Shown: positions 28,870 to 41,867 of the stretch, piece by piece
Position numbering within the stretch: the first letter of the stretch is position 1
Layout of the letters: each line of letters opens with the position of its first letter
NCBI GenBank assembly: GCA_032717465.1
Contig: CM064681.1
Span: 17,073,916 to 17,137,915 of the forward strand
Direction of reading: 5' to 3'
DNA: 64,000 nucleotides
Source: Coenobita brevimanus
Taxonomy: Eukaryota; Arthropoda; Malacostraca; Decapoda; Coenobitidae
Program-made: the position numbers and the translations under genes
The notes under the pieces: generated by a model
What the model saw: the letters and a program-made list of their open reading frames with translations, nothing else
Told to the model about the DNA's origin: nothing
Database searches by the model: none

Positions 28870-29640
28870 CTGAAGATTGAGTCTATGAATGTGCATGGAT
28901 GTAGTATGACTGAGGGTAAAAGGGAGGAGATTGGGAGAATGTTTGTGAGAAGAAAGTTGGATGTGTTAGCTTTGAGTGAAACAAAGATGAAAGGGAAAGG
29001 TAAGTCTAAGTTTGGACGTGTGAATGGATGATTGTTAGGTGTTGATAGAGGAAGGGCAAGAGAAGGTGTGGCCTTGTTAGTGAGTCCGGAAGTGCAGCAG
29101 TGTGTGACTGAATGGGAGGAGGTGTCATCGAGACTGATATGGGTGAAAGCAAAATTTAAGCATGAGTTGTGGGTATTTGGGAGTGCATATGGTCCTGGTA
29201 GTGAAAGGAATGAAAAACAGAGGGGGTCTTTCTGGAATGATGTTGATGAGTGTCTGCAGAGTTTTGGAGCGAATGTGAATGTGGTAATGATGGGATATCT
29301 GAATGCTAGAGTGCGAAATGCAGCAGTTGAAGGTGTACTTGATATGCATATGTGTGCTTGGAAAGAATGAAAATGGGGAACGAATGATAGGGATGTGCAT
29401 TGAGCAAGAAATGGTGATTGGAAATACCTTGTTTGAGAAGAAATATATAAGCATGCATGGGTGAGACAGGAGGGTGGAAGGGTTGTTGACAGAGCATTGA
29501 TGGACTATGTGGTTGTGTCCAGGAATGTAACAGGAAGATTGTTGAATGTGAGAGTTTTGAGAGGGGAGGGTGGAGGTATATCTGACCACTACCTTGTGGA
29601 GGGAAAGTTGAGAGTAGGTAAGAGATAGGTGAGAGCTACA
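28870..29640 (+). pseudogene. LINE-B endonuclease domain
   Basis: Translation from 28870: LKIESMNVHGCSMTEGKRE, LDVLALSETKMKGKG, then after a stop at 29029 GVDRGRAREGVALLVSPEV, WVKAKFKHELWVFGSAYGP and MMGYLNARVR (where GDFNA is usual, so the catalytic Asp is lost), and after a frameshift ISDHYLVEGKLRV (SDH motif intact). This is the APE-type order found in RTE-like LINEs. The changed Asp and the frame breaks mark it as inactive. Confidence 0.85.
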
Positions 29641-29879
29641 AGAGTTAGGTGTGGCAGGAAGGTTTTGAAAGTCAGTGAGTTGGAAATAAGAGGGAAAAAG
29701 GGTATCAGGAGAAATTGAAAGATGAGTGGAATGCAGTGAAAGATCAGGAGAATGGCAGTGTGGAGGAGGAATGGCAGTTGTTTAAGAGTGCTGTGGTGGG
29801 GCATGCATAAGTGGTGTATGGTGTGAGAGGAGTGGGTGGTGGTGTAAGAAAGAGAAATGAATGGTGGTGTGAGAAAGTA

Positions 29880-31790
29880 AGTATTGCTGTGGCTGAGAAG
29901 AGACATGCATATGAAGTGTGACTGCAGAGGAAGGATGAGGTGTCATAAGAAAGGTATAAGGGAAAGAAGAATAGAGTGAGAAGGGCTGTGCGTGATGCTA
30001 AAGTATCAGCAGATGAGAGGTGGGGTAGACGGTTGACTGAGAATTTTCATCAGAATATGAAAATGTTTTGGAAGGAGGTGAAAAGAGTGCGAAAGGGAGA
30101 GTCTGGAAAGGAAGAGCGAGTAAAAGCAGAGGATGGAAGGATGTTAATTGAGACGGATGCAGTAAGGAAGAGATGGGTGGAATATTTTGAAAGATTGTTA
30201 AATGTAGAGGAGGAAAGGAGGCTGAGATTGTGGCGGTTGGAAGGGTGCAAGGAATAAATGTATTGGGAGAGTTGAATGATTCTTTGATCACGATGGAGGA
30301 AGTGCGGGAGGCAGTAAAGGAGATTAAAACAGGGAAAGCTGCAGGTATGGATGGTTGAAAGGCGGTGGAGCAACTATTGTTGACAGGTTAGTAAGATTGT
30401 TGAATGTGTTTTTTGTGAGAGATATGGTGCCAATTGACTAGGCAAGTGCTTGTTTGGACCCGTTGTATAAAGCTAAGGGTGATAAGTATGAATGTACTAT
30501 CTTTCGGGATAAAAGTCTGTTGAGTGTTGTAGATAAGGTGTATGACAGAATGTTAATTGAGAGAGTTAGAAAGGGTACAGAGGGAGTGATTGGTGACGGT
30601 TAGTGTGCCTTTAGGAGAGGGAGGGGTTGCGTGGATCAGGTGTTTGCTGTGAGACAGGTGTGTGAAAAGTATTTAGGTAAAGAAAGGTAAGGATGTGTTT
30701 TGGGCATTCATCGAGTTAGAGAAAGCATATCACAGAATTGATAGGAAGGCTTTGTGGACTGTTTTAAGAGTGTATGGACTTGATGGTAGGTTGCTAAAAG
30801 GTGTGAAAAGTTTTCATGTAAATAGTGAAGCGTGTGTAAGAGTGGGAAATACTATGAGTGATTGGTTTCCCGTGAGAGTAGGGCTGCAGCAGGGATGTGT
30901 GATGTTGCCTTGGCTGTTTAATATTTATATGGATGGTGTTGTAAGGGAGGTGAATGCAAGAGTATTGGGTGGAGATCTGAGTCTGGTGAATGTTGATGGT
31001 AGAGAGTGGAATCTGAATTAGCTGCTGTTTGCGGATGATACTGCACTGGTGGCTGTTTCAGAGGAGAGATTGAGAAAGTTAGTAGAGGAGTTTGGAAGGG
31101 CGTGTGAACGGAGGAAATTGAAAGTAAATGAGAACAAGAGTAAAGTGATGAAGTGTACGAGGTTGTTAGATGGTAGGAGGATGAATAAAATTTTGAATGG
31201 TGAGTTGCTTGAGCAGGCAGAATGTTTTAAATATTTAGGGTCACATGTTGCTGTGGATGGAAGAATGGATGCAAAAATGAAGTTTTGAATGAATGAAGTA
31301 GGAAAGGTGCTGGGAGGAATGAAAAAGTGTTTAGATGTTATTCATTTAGAATGAATGAAAAGAGAAGGCTGTATGAGGGTCTTGTGATACCAACTGCGTT
31401 ATATGGGGCTGAAACATGGAATATGGGTGTAGCAGAGAGGAAAAGCTTGAATGTAATGGAGATGAGGTATCTGAGGAGTATGTGTGTGGAGTGACGTGTA
31501 TGGATGGAGTGAGAAAATAAGTGCGAAGGAGAACTAGAGTTGTACAGGAGATGGCTGATTGAGTTGAACAGAGGGTGTTGCAATGGTTTGGGCATATGGG
31601 GAGAATAGATAATGAGCGACTGGTGTAAAAGATAACTGGATCTGATGTGAGAAGTGTAACGCTGAGAGGAAGACCACGAATAGGATGGATGGACAGTGTG
31701 AAGAGAGCAGTGGATGTGAAAGGGATGTCTATTGAGCAAGGAAGGGTGGCTGTGCATGATGGAAATGAGTGGGGAGATTGTGAATGAGTA
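29880..31790 (+). pseudogene. LINE-B reverse transcriptase and C-terminus
   Basis: RT motifs in order: FRRGRGCVDQVF-like (30610-30650), FIELEKAYHRIDRKAL (motif A), LQQGCVMLPWLFNIYMDGVV (motif B), LLFADDTALVA (catalytic Asp pair intact, 31024), NENKSKVMKCT and CFKYLGSHVAVDG. The C-terminus has VLQWFGHMGRIDNERLV and LRGRPRIGWMDSVKRA. Stops occur at 30357, 31020 and in the last third. The nearby linker 29976-30257 is open. Enzyme role: target-primed reverse transcription. Confidence 0.88.
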
Positions 31791-32073
31791 AATGATGACG
31801 TAGCCCTGATGAGATATTCTCCCGCATTTGGTCTGATCAGCTGATCAAGTCAGGTGTGGGTAAGGGGATGGGTTCATTATGATGTGGCAGAGTTAAACCA
31901 GCACTGTTGTCGGGCCCTGCTGCGGATGTCACTGATTGCACGGAGCAGTTGACTCTCGTGCGGTGTGTTGCGGTGAGGATCTGTCCCTTCTTCCCTCGAG
32001 GCTAAGATGCGAATGAATGTGTTTGAGTGTCATCCTGTCTTGGCTACTTCCCTTTCCTTGGGGGAAGCAATCT

Positions 32074-32108
<35 letters not shown>

Positions 32109-32111
<3 letters not shown>

Positions 32112-33099
32112 CAGATTGACCCAAGCCTCCAGAAGCCAAAATCATAAAGGGACTTAATTTAGTATACCTGACATCTGTTAGGCTTTTCCTGAAAGAAGCA
32201 TAATTATATATCTCTTGGGCAGATCTCATGAAAAAAAAATAGTACGGTATGTTTATTAAAAGATGACTGAGGAAGTTCAGAAGACTATGTTATTCCTAGA
32301 GTTGTGTAATGAAAATATACGTGGATACAGTTGCGAATGAAACAAGAAAGTAAATTGTGTAGGATTTGTGATATAGAGAACGTTGGTAGGAATGGTGCTG
32401 ACTCGTTTTGATATGAATGCCCAATTTCAACCTGAAGAAGGAGAAATAATAAAGTTCAATGAAGAAATCGAGGGGTAAAAAAGGATATGAACTGGAAAAC
32501 CTATGAAAAGAGAGATATTAATGAAATAATTACAAACAAGAAGTAGATGAAGTTCCATTAGATAATTCTGGAATATGTGACCTGAACACTAACAGAAAAT
32601 GCTATAGTAGAGCGTGACAGTCTTGAAGCGGTGAATACCCTTTTTGGCAGAAGGAAAGTAAGAAGTGAAAAGAAAAAGAGCCATTTACTGAAACATAGAA
32701 TTCAACAGATTTAATGCTTCCTTCCAAAGCACGTACAATGAGTAACGCAACTGCACTAAACTAAAGAAGAAAGCATTCTAAGAGTGCGTACCTCTGCCAA
32801 CGCCGGATCCACCTCACAATCTCCTCTGCTACTCTGTCAGCTACTGCCCACCTCTCCACCAAATTTCAGAAGAAAAAAAAATGTATATATTTTTGCAATA
32901 TCTTGTACACAGAGACACGCTAATGAATACGTAACTTCCAACCAACTTCGTGTTCGTAGATAATGAATGTAAGAAAATAGTCTCGGATGATAACACGACC
33001 GGTTGACCTGAAAGAAAGCGATTTCTGCCAGCTGTGACAGAGAAGGTAGCAAACCTTAATTTATCCAGATTTTATTTTGGCAGTTGAGTGGTCTTTGAA
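32109..33099. other. Stretch without recognised gene
   Basis: AT-rich, no motif or repeat that I recognise. Purine-rich at 32240-32700. Short frames here show no family features. Confidence 0.4.
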
Positions 33100-33933
33100 A
33101 TGCAGGGAAGAAGGAACCAAAGGCCAGACACACACGATTGTTCCCTGCATGAAAAAATAGAAACAAAATAACAGGGAGCTGAATTCAAAATCCGTTAATT
33201 TCGAGATGCATTTAAAAGGCTGGAACTTATAGGCAGTAAAAAATACCGACAGAAGAAGACAGTTCCGGAGCTGACTTGTCACATGAAGGACTGGTAGTAA
33301 CGACTAACTCTTGCATTACATAGCTGGACCGAAAAGGGATGAGAGTTTGTTGCCAGATAGGTGTTAGGCATCCCCTAAGGATGGAAGGATGTAAGACAGG
33401 TCACTGGACCAGTGAGCACTGAAGTAGCGACACCGCGGCAACGAGACTGTGTAATGGGAGCTAGTAAGAGGAAAAGAGTTAATGAGACTAAAAGCATTGA
33501 CTCTACCCTGATGAGAAGAGTTGTATGTGGGGAGGCTCCGCCCACATGAGAGTTGTACTCTACACAAGGGCTAATAAAACCCGTGAATAAATCAACAACT
33601 GTGCATGGGTAAAGAAGGCAAGGAATCGGCATAGCACATTAATATTTCGGATGCAGATTTTTAAAGTGAGGTAATATGATCTTTCCGAGATTAATCCCGA
33701 GAAAATGAAACCCTAAGTATGCTCGAAGATAATGCAGAATGAACTTTGATATTGTTAAAAATTAGAGGATACTTCTGCGTAAGTTTCTGACGGGTCGAAA
33801 GATGTAAAAAAAAACAAATTTAATGCACTGTTGCATTAAAACTAACAAGACTGCTTCTAACCCAATCAGAGATATGAACTTAGTCAGATATTATGTTTGT
33901 CACAGCCTTAACCCGTGTTTGCTGAAGTAACTG
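33100..33933 (-). pseudogene. LINE-J copy 2, 3' part
   Basis: Aligns by eye with 12415-13135 of copy 1: GGAAGAAGGAACCAAAxGCC at the left, the PYVEYNSHV box (33540 region, here GFISPCVEYNSHV), and the lead-in to TTTGCTGAAGTAACTG at the right edge. More decayed than copy 1, with numerous stops. Interrupted at 33933 by a second LINE and resumed at 35077. Confidence 0.85.
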
Positions 33934-33958
33934 TAGTAGTAGTAGTAGTTGTTGTTCC

Positions 33959-34844
33959 CTAGGCAGTCTGGCCGAACAGCCCCAAGCCCCTAAGGAAGGC
34001 CATGGCCGAAACCGGGCTTTCCCACAGAGCTCTCAAGGAGTGTATGTTGTGTCGTTGGCGTAGGTGATTGTGTGCAATGCAGTTTTCCATAATGTGCTTA
34101 ATAGTATGGGGTGCTGCGTTACATTCTGGACATGCATCAATGACGGAGTCGTCCAGCCTCTTCTTGTAACTTAAGAAGGCTGGATGATGCCAACATCTCA
34201 GCCTGGCCAGGTGGACCCTGTCCTCAAGAGGGAGATAAGATTCGGAGGGGTGGATATCAGGAGGCCTTGCGTGCAGCTGTGTGTTGTCTTTAAGTGACTC
34301 AATGAAGCGGCGAGTGATTTGAGTATGGATATGCTTCTGGAAGCTGGTCTGAGGCGGCCAAGGGGGGAGAAATGACAGTATTTGTGTAAGATATCGTGTG
34401 CTGGGTGTTGTTCTGATGTTCCCTGGTGTGTGTGGATGTGTTGCCATATAGTGTTGTGGATGTTGTGGGTTTGTGGAGGCTGCAGCAAGTATTTGGGTGT
34501 CTCTCATGTCTAGGTGATCCTTGACTTTGAGGACTTCGATTTCTTGATGTATGTGGTCTGTGGGTGTAGTAGCTGTGCAGCCTGTGATTATTTTTAGAGC
34601 CTTGTTCTGCATGGTCTGTAGAGTGTTGTAGGATGTTTTAGTGAGGTTAGGAGCCCAAGCAGGCCTTGCATAATTCATCACTGAGCGTATATATTGTTTG
34701 TATACTGTGTTGGTGGTTTCTTTGTTGTGTGCAAATGTTGTGCGGGCAAGTGACCTCAAGGGATTGAGTCTTGGTGTTACTTTATTTTTAATGTTTGTGA
34801 TGTGTCGTTTAAATGACATTGATGTATTATAAGTTACACCAAGG

Positions 34845-34903
<59 letters not shown>

Positions 34904-34975
34904 TAGAGGAGTATTGTTTATGGCGAGGTGTGGAATGTGACTGTGTTCTGCTGTCCAGTTTGTGAGAAGGGTCAA
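33959..34975 (-). pseudogene. Jockey-like LINE ORF2, C-terminal part (338 codons open)
   Basis: The start is arbitrary because the element is truncated; homology extends upstream to about 35060 (LNTLHEWFTTNKLKIAPAKS). The frame contains VLGVTYNTSMSFKRHI, the thumb segment VYKQYIRSVMNYARPAWAP, and a C-terminal zinc-binding cluster CPECNAAPHTIKHIMENC (C-x2-C-x7-H-x4-C). It ends FLRGLGLFGQTA and a stop. A (CA)n expansion has been inserted in frame and is read as His-Thr repeats (34847-34902). The frame is otherwise intact, so the insertion is fairly recent. The cluster is typical of jockey and R1 relatives. Confidence 0.9.
34847..34902 (+). repeat. (TG)n microsatellite inside the jockey-like ORF
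   Basis: About 28 uninterrupted dinucleotide units. On the coding (minus) strand it reads (CA)n and keeps the frame open as His-Thr repeats. Confidence 0.97.
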
Positions 34976-35065
34976 TGTAGATTTGGCTGGGGCTATTTTG
35001 AGCTTGTTTGTAGTGAACCATTCGTGTAGTGTGTTGAGGTAAGGTTGGAGGATGTGTGCAGCTGT

Positions 35066-35560
35066 TGAAGTAACTGAAGAGATGGACGCTGCAAGAAGCC
35101 AATGGAAAGGTGAAGGGTGGCGTCATCAGCGAATGGGTAGATAGGGTTAGATATATACAGCATATAAATCTTTGATGAACAGAAGGAAGATAGTTGATGA
35201 TAGAACAGAACCCTGAGGGACACCGCTGTTGGTAAATTTAGAAGAACTGTGGCTTCTACAACAGCTGCTGTAGAAATACCAGAAAGGAAGCTAGAGATGA
35301 AGGCACAGAAAGAAGGATAAAAACCGTAAGAGGGCAGTCAGGAAATAGTTAAAGATTTTTGTCAGACGCTATTTGAGATGTCAAGTACAATGGCATAGTT
35401 GAGCCAAACTCCTGAAAGGATGAGAGCCAGAAGTCTAAAAGGAAGGTGACATGACCCCTGGGGGAACCCATATTGGAGATCGGAAAGGCTCTCATAGGAA
35501 AGATGATTTAATTTTTTAAAAGGGTAGACTCAAAAACTGTTACTGCAATCGGGCCATAGG
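35066..35560 (-). pseudogene. LINE-J copy 2, remainder after the insertion
   Basis: Aligns with 13148-13620 of copy 1: GAGATGGACG, the region encoding YPFADDATLHLSIGF (catalytic box preserved as FADD, better than in copy 1), and the ~35220-35330 stretch encoding the VPQGSVLS-like motif. Small deletions near 35370-35440 break the frame. Homology ends near 35560. Confidence 0.8.
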
Positions 35561-36082
35561 TGGAGGGCTGGGAATGGAGCAAATGAACACATAGAACAGA
35601 CGATCGAAGACTTAATTAGAATAAATAAGCAGGAAGGCACACAAGAGAAGTAGTAAACTTTCAAACAGTGCAAAGTCAATTATAAAACAATGAAGGAACA
35701 TTATCTTAGGAACAAGTCAAGATAACATAAAATCACACGAATTAAGGGAAACCACCAGCAATAGATTATCGAAGACATGAGAAAATTTAACATAAACAGT
35801 TTTCGAGAAACACTGAGCATTCGAGGAACCCCAAAACAAAAATCAGCCTAACTGCTTCTTTTGAAAAACTCTTGACTTAGAATTAGCGAAAACTGAAGCA
35901 AAGAGATGAAAATGGCCAATAATAATGTCATGATCAGTTAGTTTGTTTCGGAAGATGAGAGGCTGGGCGCTATGATTTTTCATCATCATATTAAGAGAAG
36001 TTAATAATAAAACTTGAGAAAAAAGTAGAGGTGTAGGGGACGAATTTTTTTTTACATTTACAATTACTCCTCTAACAGAAAC
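35561..36082. other. Stretch without recognised gene
   Basis: AT-rich. Purine-rich on the + strand at 35600-35830, and its last part, from 36030, is T-rich. It could include remaining 5' parts of LINE-J copy 2 too diverged to read. Confidence 0.35.
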
Positions 36083-36427
36083 ATGGAGGGACGAGTGTGC
36101 AAGAACAGGCTGATGATGGCCGACTGCTCAAGAATTGTTTGGCTGTGGCTGACTGGCTGCTCCCCCCAGGAAATAGCGATCAAGTATGGGATCAGTTTGT
36201 CCACTGTCTACCGCTGGATTCACCGATGGCAGAAAAAGACCTCATTATCTAAAAGAACGATGTGGGAGTGGCGGCACAGACATGCATGTTCCTGGTGTAA
36301 CAACGTGGCTCTCTCTGCTACTTTCCTTCAGATAAAACCCACTGCACCCCCACCTGTGATGCCAAATTTTGATAATTCATCATTCTGTCTCCCTGGCCTC
36401 GAGTTCACAAACAAATCCATTTTGTAA
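36083..36427 (+). CDS. Helix-turn-helix protein or transposase N-terminal exon (115 codons)
   Basis: The frame opens with MEGRVCKNRLMMADCSRIV. Residues about 16-50 form a clear helix-turn-helix: SRIVWLWLTGCSPQEIAIKY then GISLSTVYRWIHRW, with the Gly at the turn and the STVYRW recognition helix typical of Tc1/IS630-type and resolvase-like DNA-binding domains. After a basic patch (QKKTSLSKR) the sequence loses resemblance to anything I know. No downstream DDE domain is visible within several kb, so it is either a solo DNA-binding fragment of a DNA transposon, a first exon with distal exons outside recognisable range, or a domesticated copy. I did not find terminal repeats around it. Function beyond DNA binding is not inferable. 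Confidence 0.5.
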   Translation: MEGRVCKNRLMMADCSRIVWLWLTGCSPQEIAIKYGISLSTVYRWIHRWQKKTSLSKRTMWEWRHRHACSWCNNVALSATFLQIKPTAPPPVMPNFDNSSFCLPGLEFTNKSIL

Positions 36428-38590
<2,163 letters not shown>

Positions 38591-38699
38591 CTTCGGTTTT
38601 AAGTATGAATTACAAAAGACAGGACTCAAGATGCAGTCTCTCTATGAGTGTACCGTAAATGTCTGAAATAGCAAAGGCTCAGCACAGAAATATTGTAAA

Positions 38700-39040
38700 T
38701 GAAAACGATATAGTCTGTAATGGATGGATGTCAGTTTACGTGGGAGAAACCGGCCAAGATTTGGTTAAAAGTATTATCCGAATACTGTATAAATCACATG
38801 AAGGCTACACAAACTGAACAATTGCAGTTCAGTTTCTCATGTTATAGAGAAAGCCATCACTTACTATGATTACATGAAGCTTCCGGCATCAGCTAGAACT
38901 GGTAGCCGTGTTTTTGGAAAGATGCTCTGGACTACCAGGACAGGCTAGTCCGATCCCCGACTGGGACAGGGAACAGTTCAAGGAATTGAATTTCTTCAAA
39001 ACAGACTTTGCTGACCTATTATACGACTCACGTACTTAAA
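38700..39040 (+). pseudogene. Penelope-like element GIY-YIG fragment (tentative)
   Basis: Translation near 38730 reads VYVGETGQDLVKSIIRIL and then SHEGYTN with stops. A Y-V-G-E-T-G start followed by a basic amphipathic stretch resembles the GIY-YIG nuclease found at the C-terminus of Penelope-like retroelements. Downstream text (QASPIPDWDREQFKELNFFK) ends without a clear counterpart. Short, broken and unsupported by a neighbouring RT, so the call is tentative. A different GIY-YIG source is possible. Confidence 0.4.
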
Positions 39041-39509
39041 GTAAAAGTATCCCTGCTAATACCAAAACATTAGTCTGAAATGTGTATCCGGTATGGATGG
39101 TAGATGTTAGTGTAGAACTGGTGACATATGGATGGTGTGTGGTACATCGGAAGACTGCTATTTCTGCGGAACAGGCTGTTAAACCCAAAGATTCTATTTT
39201 CTTGACCTTGGTTAAACCTTTGCCCAGAGTTTGGGGCATATAAAAAGAGCGTAAGAGGGTACCACATATCGGAACTGTGGACGTAAAATATCCAAAGAAA
39301 GTGTGTGTGGGTGGGTGGAGGGGTGGGCAGTTTAATGCCACGAGATTTACTTCACGTGGTGGAGCTGGGTCAGCAGGCACTGAGGTACTGTAGATGGGCT
39401 GGCGATAGATACGTCAGTCAGGTTGAACCACAGCAAGAGATTCTTAAATTCCTTCATTCTGATGTTTTTTTTTTAGTATTATCTTGCTATCACGAGATGA
39501 TTATATTCA
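39041..39509. other. Stretch without recognised gene
   Basis: No family motif on either strand. A GTGGG-rich patch lies at 39300-39330. Confidence 0.4.
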
Positions 39510-39745
39510 ACCCGGTACAGACATCGGGCCCGTATTCTCGTCGGTTAGAGAAGCTGACTATCACCTTTTCCTAAGCGATTTATTTTGCTTGTTGCACCTT
39601 ACTGCCTTATTTAATGTTATAGAAATTCTCTTAACCCGCCACACTGTGCTTTTATAAACAACGCATAAAACTATAATTTCCAGTCATATTCCAAAAATTA
39701 TTCGCTAAGGAAGACGTGATAGGGAGCCTCCTTACCTAATGCTTT
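39510..39745. repeat. SINE-like interspersed repeat, copy C
   Basis: Longest copy at its 5' side: CCCGTATTCTCGTCGGTTAG, CTATCACCTTTTCCTAAGCG, TTTATTTTGCTTGTTGCACC, then the CATATTCCAAAAATTATTCG centre and a CCTCCTTACCTAATGC end. The same order of blocks occurs at 23930-24125. Confidence 0.55.
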
Positions 39746-39950
39746 GCCTCCTAAATTAAAGACAATCGAATGAAGTTCTAAAGATGCAGTATATAAAACG
39801 AGATCAGATAGAACAGATTACGAGACCCAGCCAACGTGTGCACTCGTAGCCTATGTTCTGTTGTTCTACTTTTGTAAGTCTCTGCAGCCGCCTTCTGGTA
39901 AAAATCGGTTCCACCAAACTTTTTGCCATGCTTCCCATCCGTACTTCCAC

Positions 39951-40001
<51 letters not shown>
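39951..40001. repeat. (CT)n microsatellite
   Basis: Nearly uninterrupted CT run; the long frames over it (Ser-Leu repeats) are artefacts. Confidence 0.97.
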
Positions 40002-40003
<2 letters not shown>

Positions 40004-40399
40004 AATCAGGCTGTTTGTAGTCGGAAATATTACGAAAAAAAAAAAAAAATCTCTTCTGTTTCCCAATCATCCATGTTAAATTGGTGCCAGAACAATGACA
40101 AATTACCAGTAAAGGTAAGGGCGTGCCGTTGTTAAAATAAAAATTCCTTATGTTCTAATATGAAATAAAAAAGAAATTATGGTGTCACTGTCGAGGGAAC
40201 AAGGAACTATAGGCTAAGATATAAAGAAATACCTAAGGCTGTCAGAGGAATATACCAGTATTTGATTCCTCTGGTTCGAAAAAACTCGCGCGAGCGTTGT
40301 AAAATCGTTTCTAAAGGCAAGAGAAATACGTGAAGAGGTAAACATGAAAGGGTTAAAATAAATACTGTAGATCAGTTTTTCCAAACTGATGTTAAAATA
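40002..40399. other. Stretch without recognised gene
   Basis: AT-rich with a poly-A run near 40035-40049. Nothing recognised. Confidence 0.4.
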
Positions 40400-40406
40400 T
40401 TATCAA

Positions 40407-40449
<43 letters not shown>

Positions 40450-40795
40450 TGCCATTAAAAGTCCCCTGCTGAACAAAGGCCTCCCCCAACCTTCTCCACG
40501 AATTCCTTGGCTGAGCCAATCTCTGCCACTTTTCCCTGCAAATTTCTCCGTCTCATCTCTTCACATCCTGTCTGGCCTTTTTCGGCCATGCTTACAGTCT
40601 CTTGGTGTCGAGTCAGTCAGCCTCTTGCTCTGTCGGTTATCCCTCATTCTTGCTACATGGTCTGCCCACCTCCATTTCTGCTCATTTGTAACTTCTGTTA
40701 TGTCTTTGACTTTAGTTTGCTCTCTCACCCAACTTGATCTTTCCCTGTCTACGAAAGATGTTTCCAAGACCGATCTTTTCATTGCTCTATGAGAA
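40400..40795 (-). pseudogene. RTE-type LINE 3' end with (ATG)n tail
   Basis: The minus frame reads VREQTKVKDITEVTNEQKW then RWADHVARMRDNRQSKRL, GRKRPDRM and, after a stop, WLSQGIRGEG and LLMADDDDD, where the Asp run is simply the (GAT)n tail at 40407-40449. The WxGHVARxxDNR motif and a trinucleotide tail are characteristic of RTE-type LINEs. Severely 5'-truncated; it abuts a Penelope fragment near 40795. Confidence 0.75.
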
Positions 40796-41034
40796 CGGAT
40801 TAGTTTATTTTCCACTGATTTTGTTAGCTTCACAAGATTCACAATGGTCTCGTACTGCTGAGTGAGGAGGAGACCTGAGTCCTTGGCATGTCCTGCTCGA
40901 CTGACCCATATGTTCGTCTGTCCTAACCTTGAAAGCATGGACTGTGCTGCCAGTATGCCCGGCCTGGCAACCTGGCCAAATGAAACAATAAACAACAGAC
41001 GAACGTAGGTCGGTCGGAACAGGGTCTTTAATGT
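40796..41034 (-). pseudogene. Penelope-like element GIY-YIG domain fragment, minus copy
   Basis: Minus-strand translation from 41010 reads PTDLRSSVVYCFIWPGCQAG, then HTGSTVHAFKVRTDEHMG, SPPHSAVRDHCESCEANK. The LRSSVVYxFxCPGC lead, a Y-IG-S-T-like core (degraded to HTGST) and the H-x-DH-x-C-x2-C end are the hallmarks of the Penelope GIY-YIG endonuclease, which nicks target DNA. Truncated on both sides. An inverted partial copy lies at 41205-41290. Confidence 0.75.
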
Positions 41035-41204
41035 GAAAAAGTGAGCCAGTTTTGGATGAATTACTTAGTATTATCTTAAAGTCAATTTCAAGATAAAATT
41101 TAACAAGGCTGTGAATTTAACAGTTTTCCATTTGAACCAAACTATCAACCAAGTAGGGTAAACTAAGATAAAATACCTCCTTACTAGCAGTAGAGGTTGG
41201 TTGT

Positions 41205-41290
41205 TTAGGTATTTTTTCACGTTGAAGACTGTTCCAACCGACCTACGTTCGTCTATTGTGTATTATTTCACTTGCCCAGGTTGCCATATA
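41205..41290 (+). pseudogene. Penelope-like GIY-YIG fragment, plus copy (inverted partner)
   Basis: Reads FTLKTVPTDLRSSIVYYFTC then PGCH before running into (TATC)n. Complementary to about 75 bases at 40964-41034, so the two fragments form an inverted pair around 41035-41204. Confidence 0.75.
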
Positions 41291-41300
41291 TATATCTATA

Positions 41301-41371
<71 letters not shown>
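41286..41371. repeat. (TATC)n and (TA)n microsatellite
   Basis: Compound run replacing the continuation of the Penelope fragment. Confidence 0.97.
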
Positions 41372-41374
<3 letters not shown>

Positions 41375-41539
41375 CACAAAGTCACGTGGTGGTAAGATAA
41401 AATGACCAAAAGATGAACAGATGGTGGCGCGAGCAACCCACCACCCGCAATGAGTGAGGTAAGGAATGGGGCATTATCCGGGAAAAGCAGCCTATATTTA
41501 CCCATGGCCTTGGGCAATGATCACGTGATTACTGTATCA

Positions 41540-41622
41540 TCAACCCTCTCTCTCTCTCTCTCTCTCTCAAATACCTTACTCACTGACAACAAAGCATACA
41601 TTATTATACAATTTACCCATAA

Positions 41623-41682
<60 letters not shown>

Positions 41683-41818
41683 CTGTCTATCTGTCTATTT
41701 ATCTATCTCCGAGAGAGGATGGGAATGGAGAATGAAAGACAAGAGGGACGTCATTCATTCATTCCAAGGGAGGAAGGGACACTGTGCCATTCCTCTGTTT
41801 TATTCTCTCTCTCTCTCT

Positions 41819-41866
<48 letters not shown>
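41540..41866. repeat. Cluster of (CT)n, (AT)n and (GT)n microsatellites
   Basis: (CT)n at 41546-41569 and 41628-41658, (AT)n at 41659-41683, (CT)n then (GT)n at 41806-41866, separated by 30-120 bases of complex sequence. Confidence 0.95.

Positions 41867-41867
<1 letters not shown>

Larger units (their letters stand above)
28720..32108 (+). mobile_element. LINE-B, RTE-like non-LTR retrotransposon (about 3.4 kb)
   Basis: Starts near a conserved-looking leader (CCCTGCATGTCGTAAAAGG, GACTAAAAGGG at 28740-28772), followed by endonuclease, linker, RT and an RTE-type C-terminus, then a ~300 bp 3' UTR ending in a (TA)n tail at 32075-32108. Complete in layout but with several frameshifts and stops. 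Same general type as LINE-A but clearly a different family. Confidence 0.85.
33934..35065 (-). mobile_element. 5'-truncated jockey-like LINE inserted in LINE-J copy 2
   Basis: Flanked by an 11-bp duplication TGAAGTAACTG (33923-33933 and 35066-35076). In its own orientation it ends with a stop codon, a short UTR and a (CTA)n tail (33934-33948). Only the last third of ORF2 is present, as expected when target-primed reverse transcription stops early. Confidence 0.92.
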
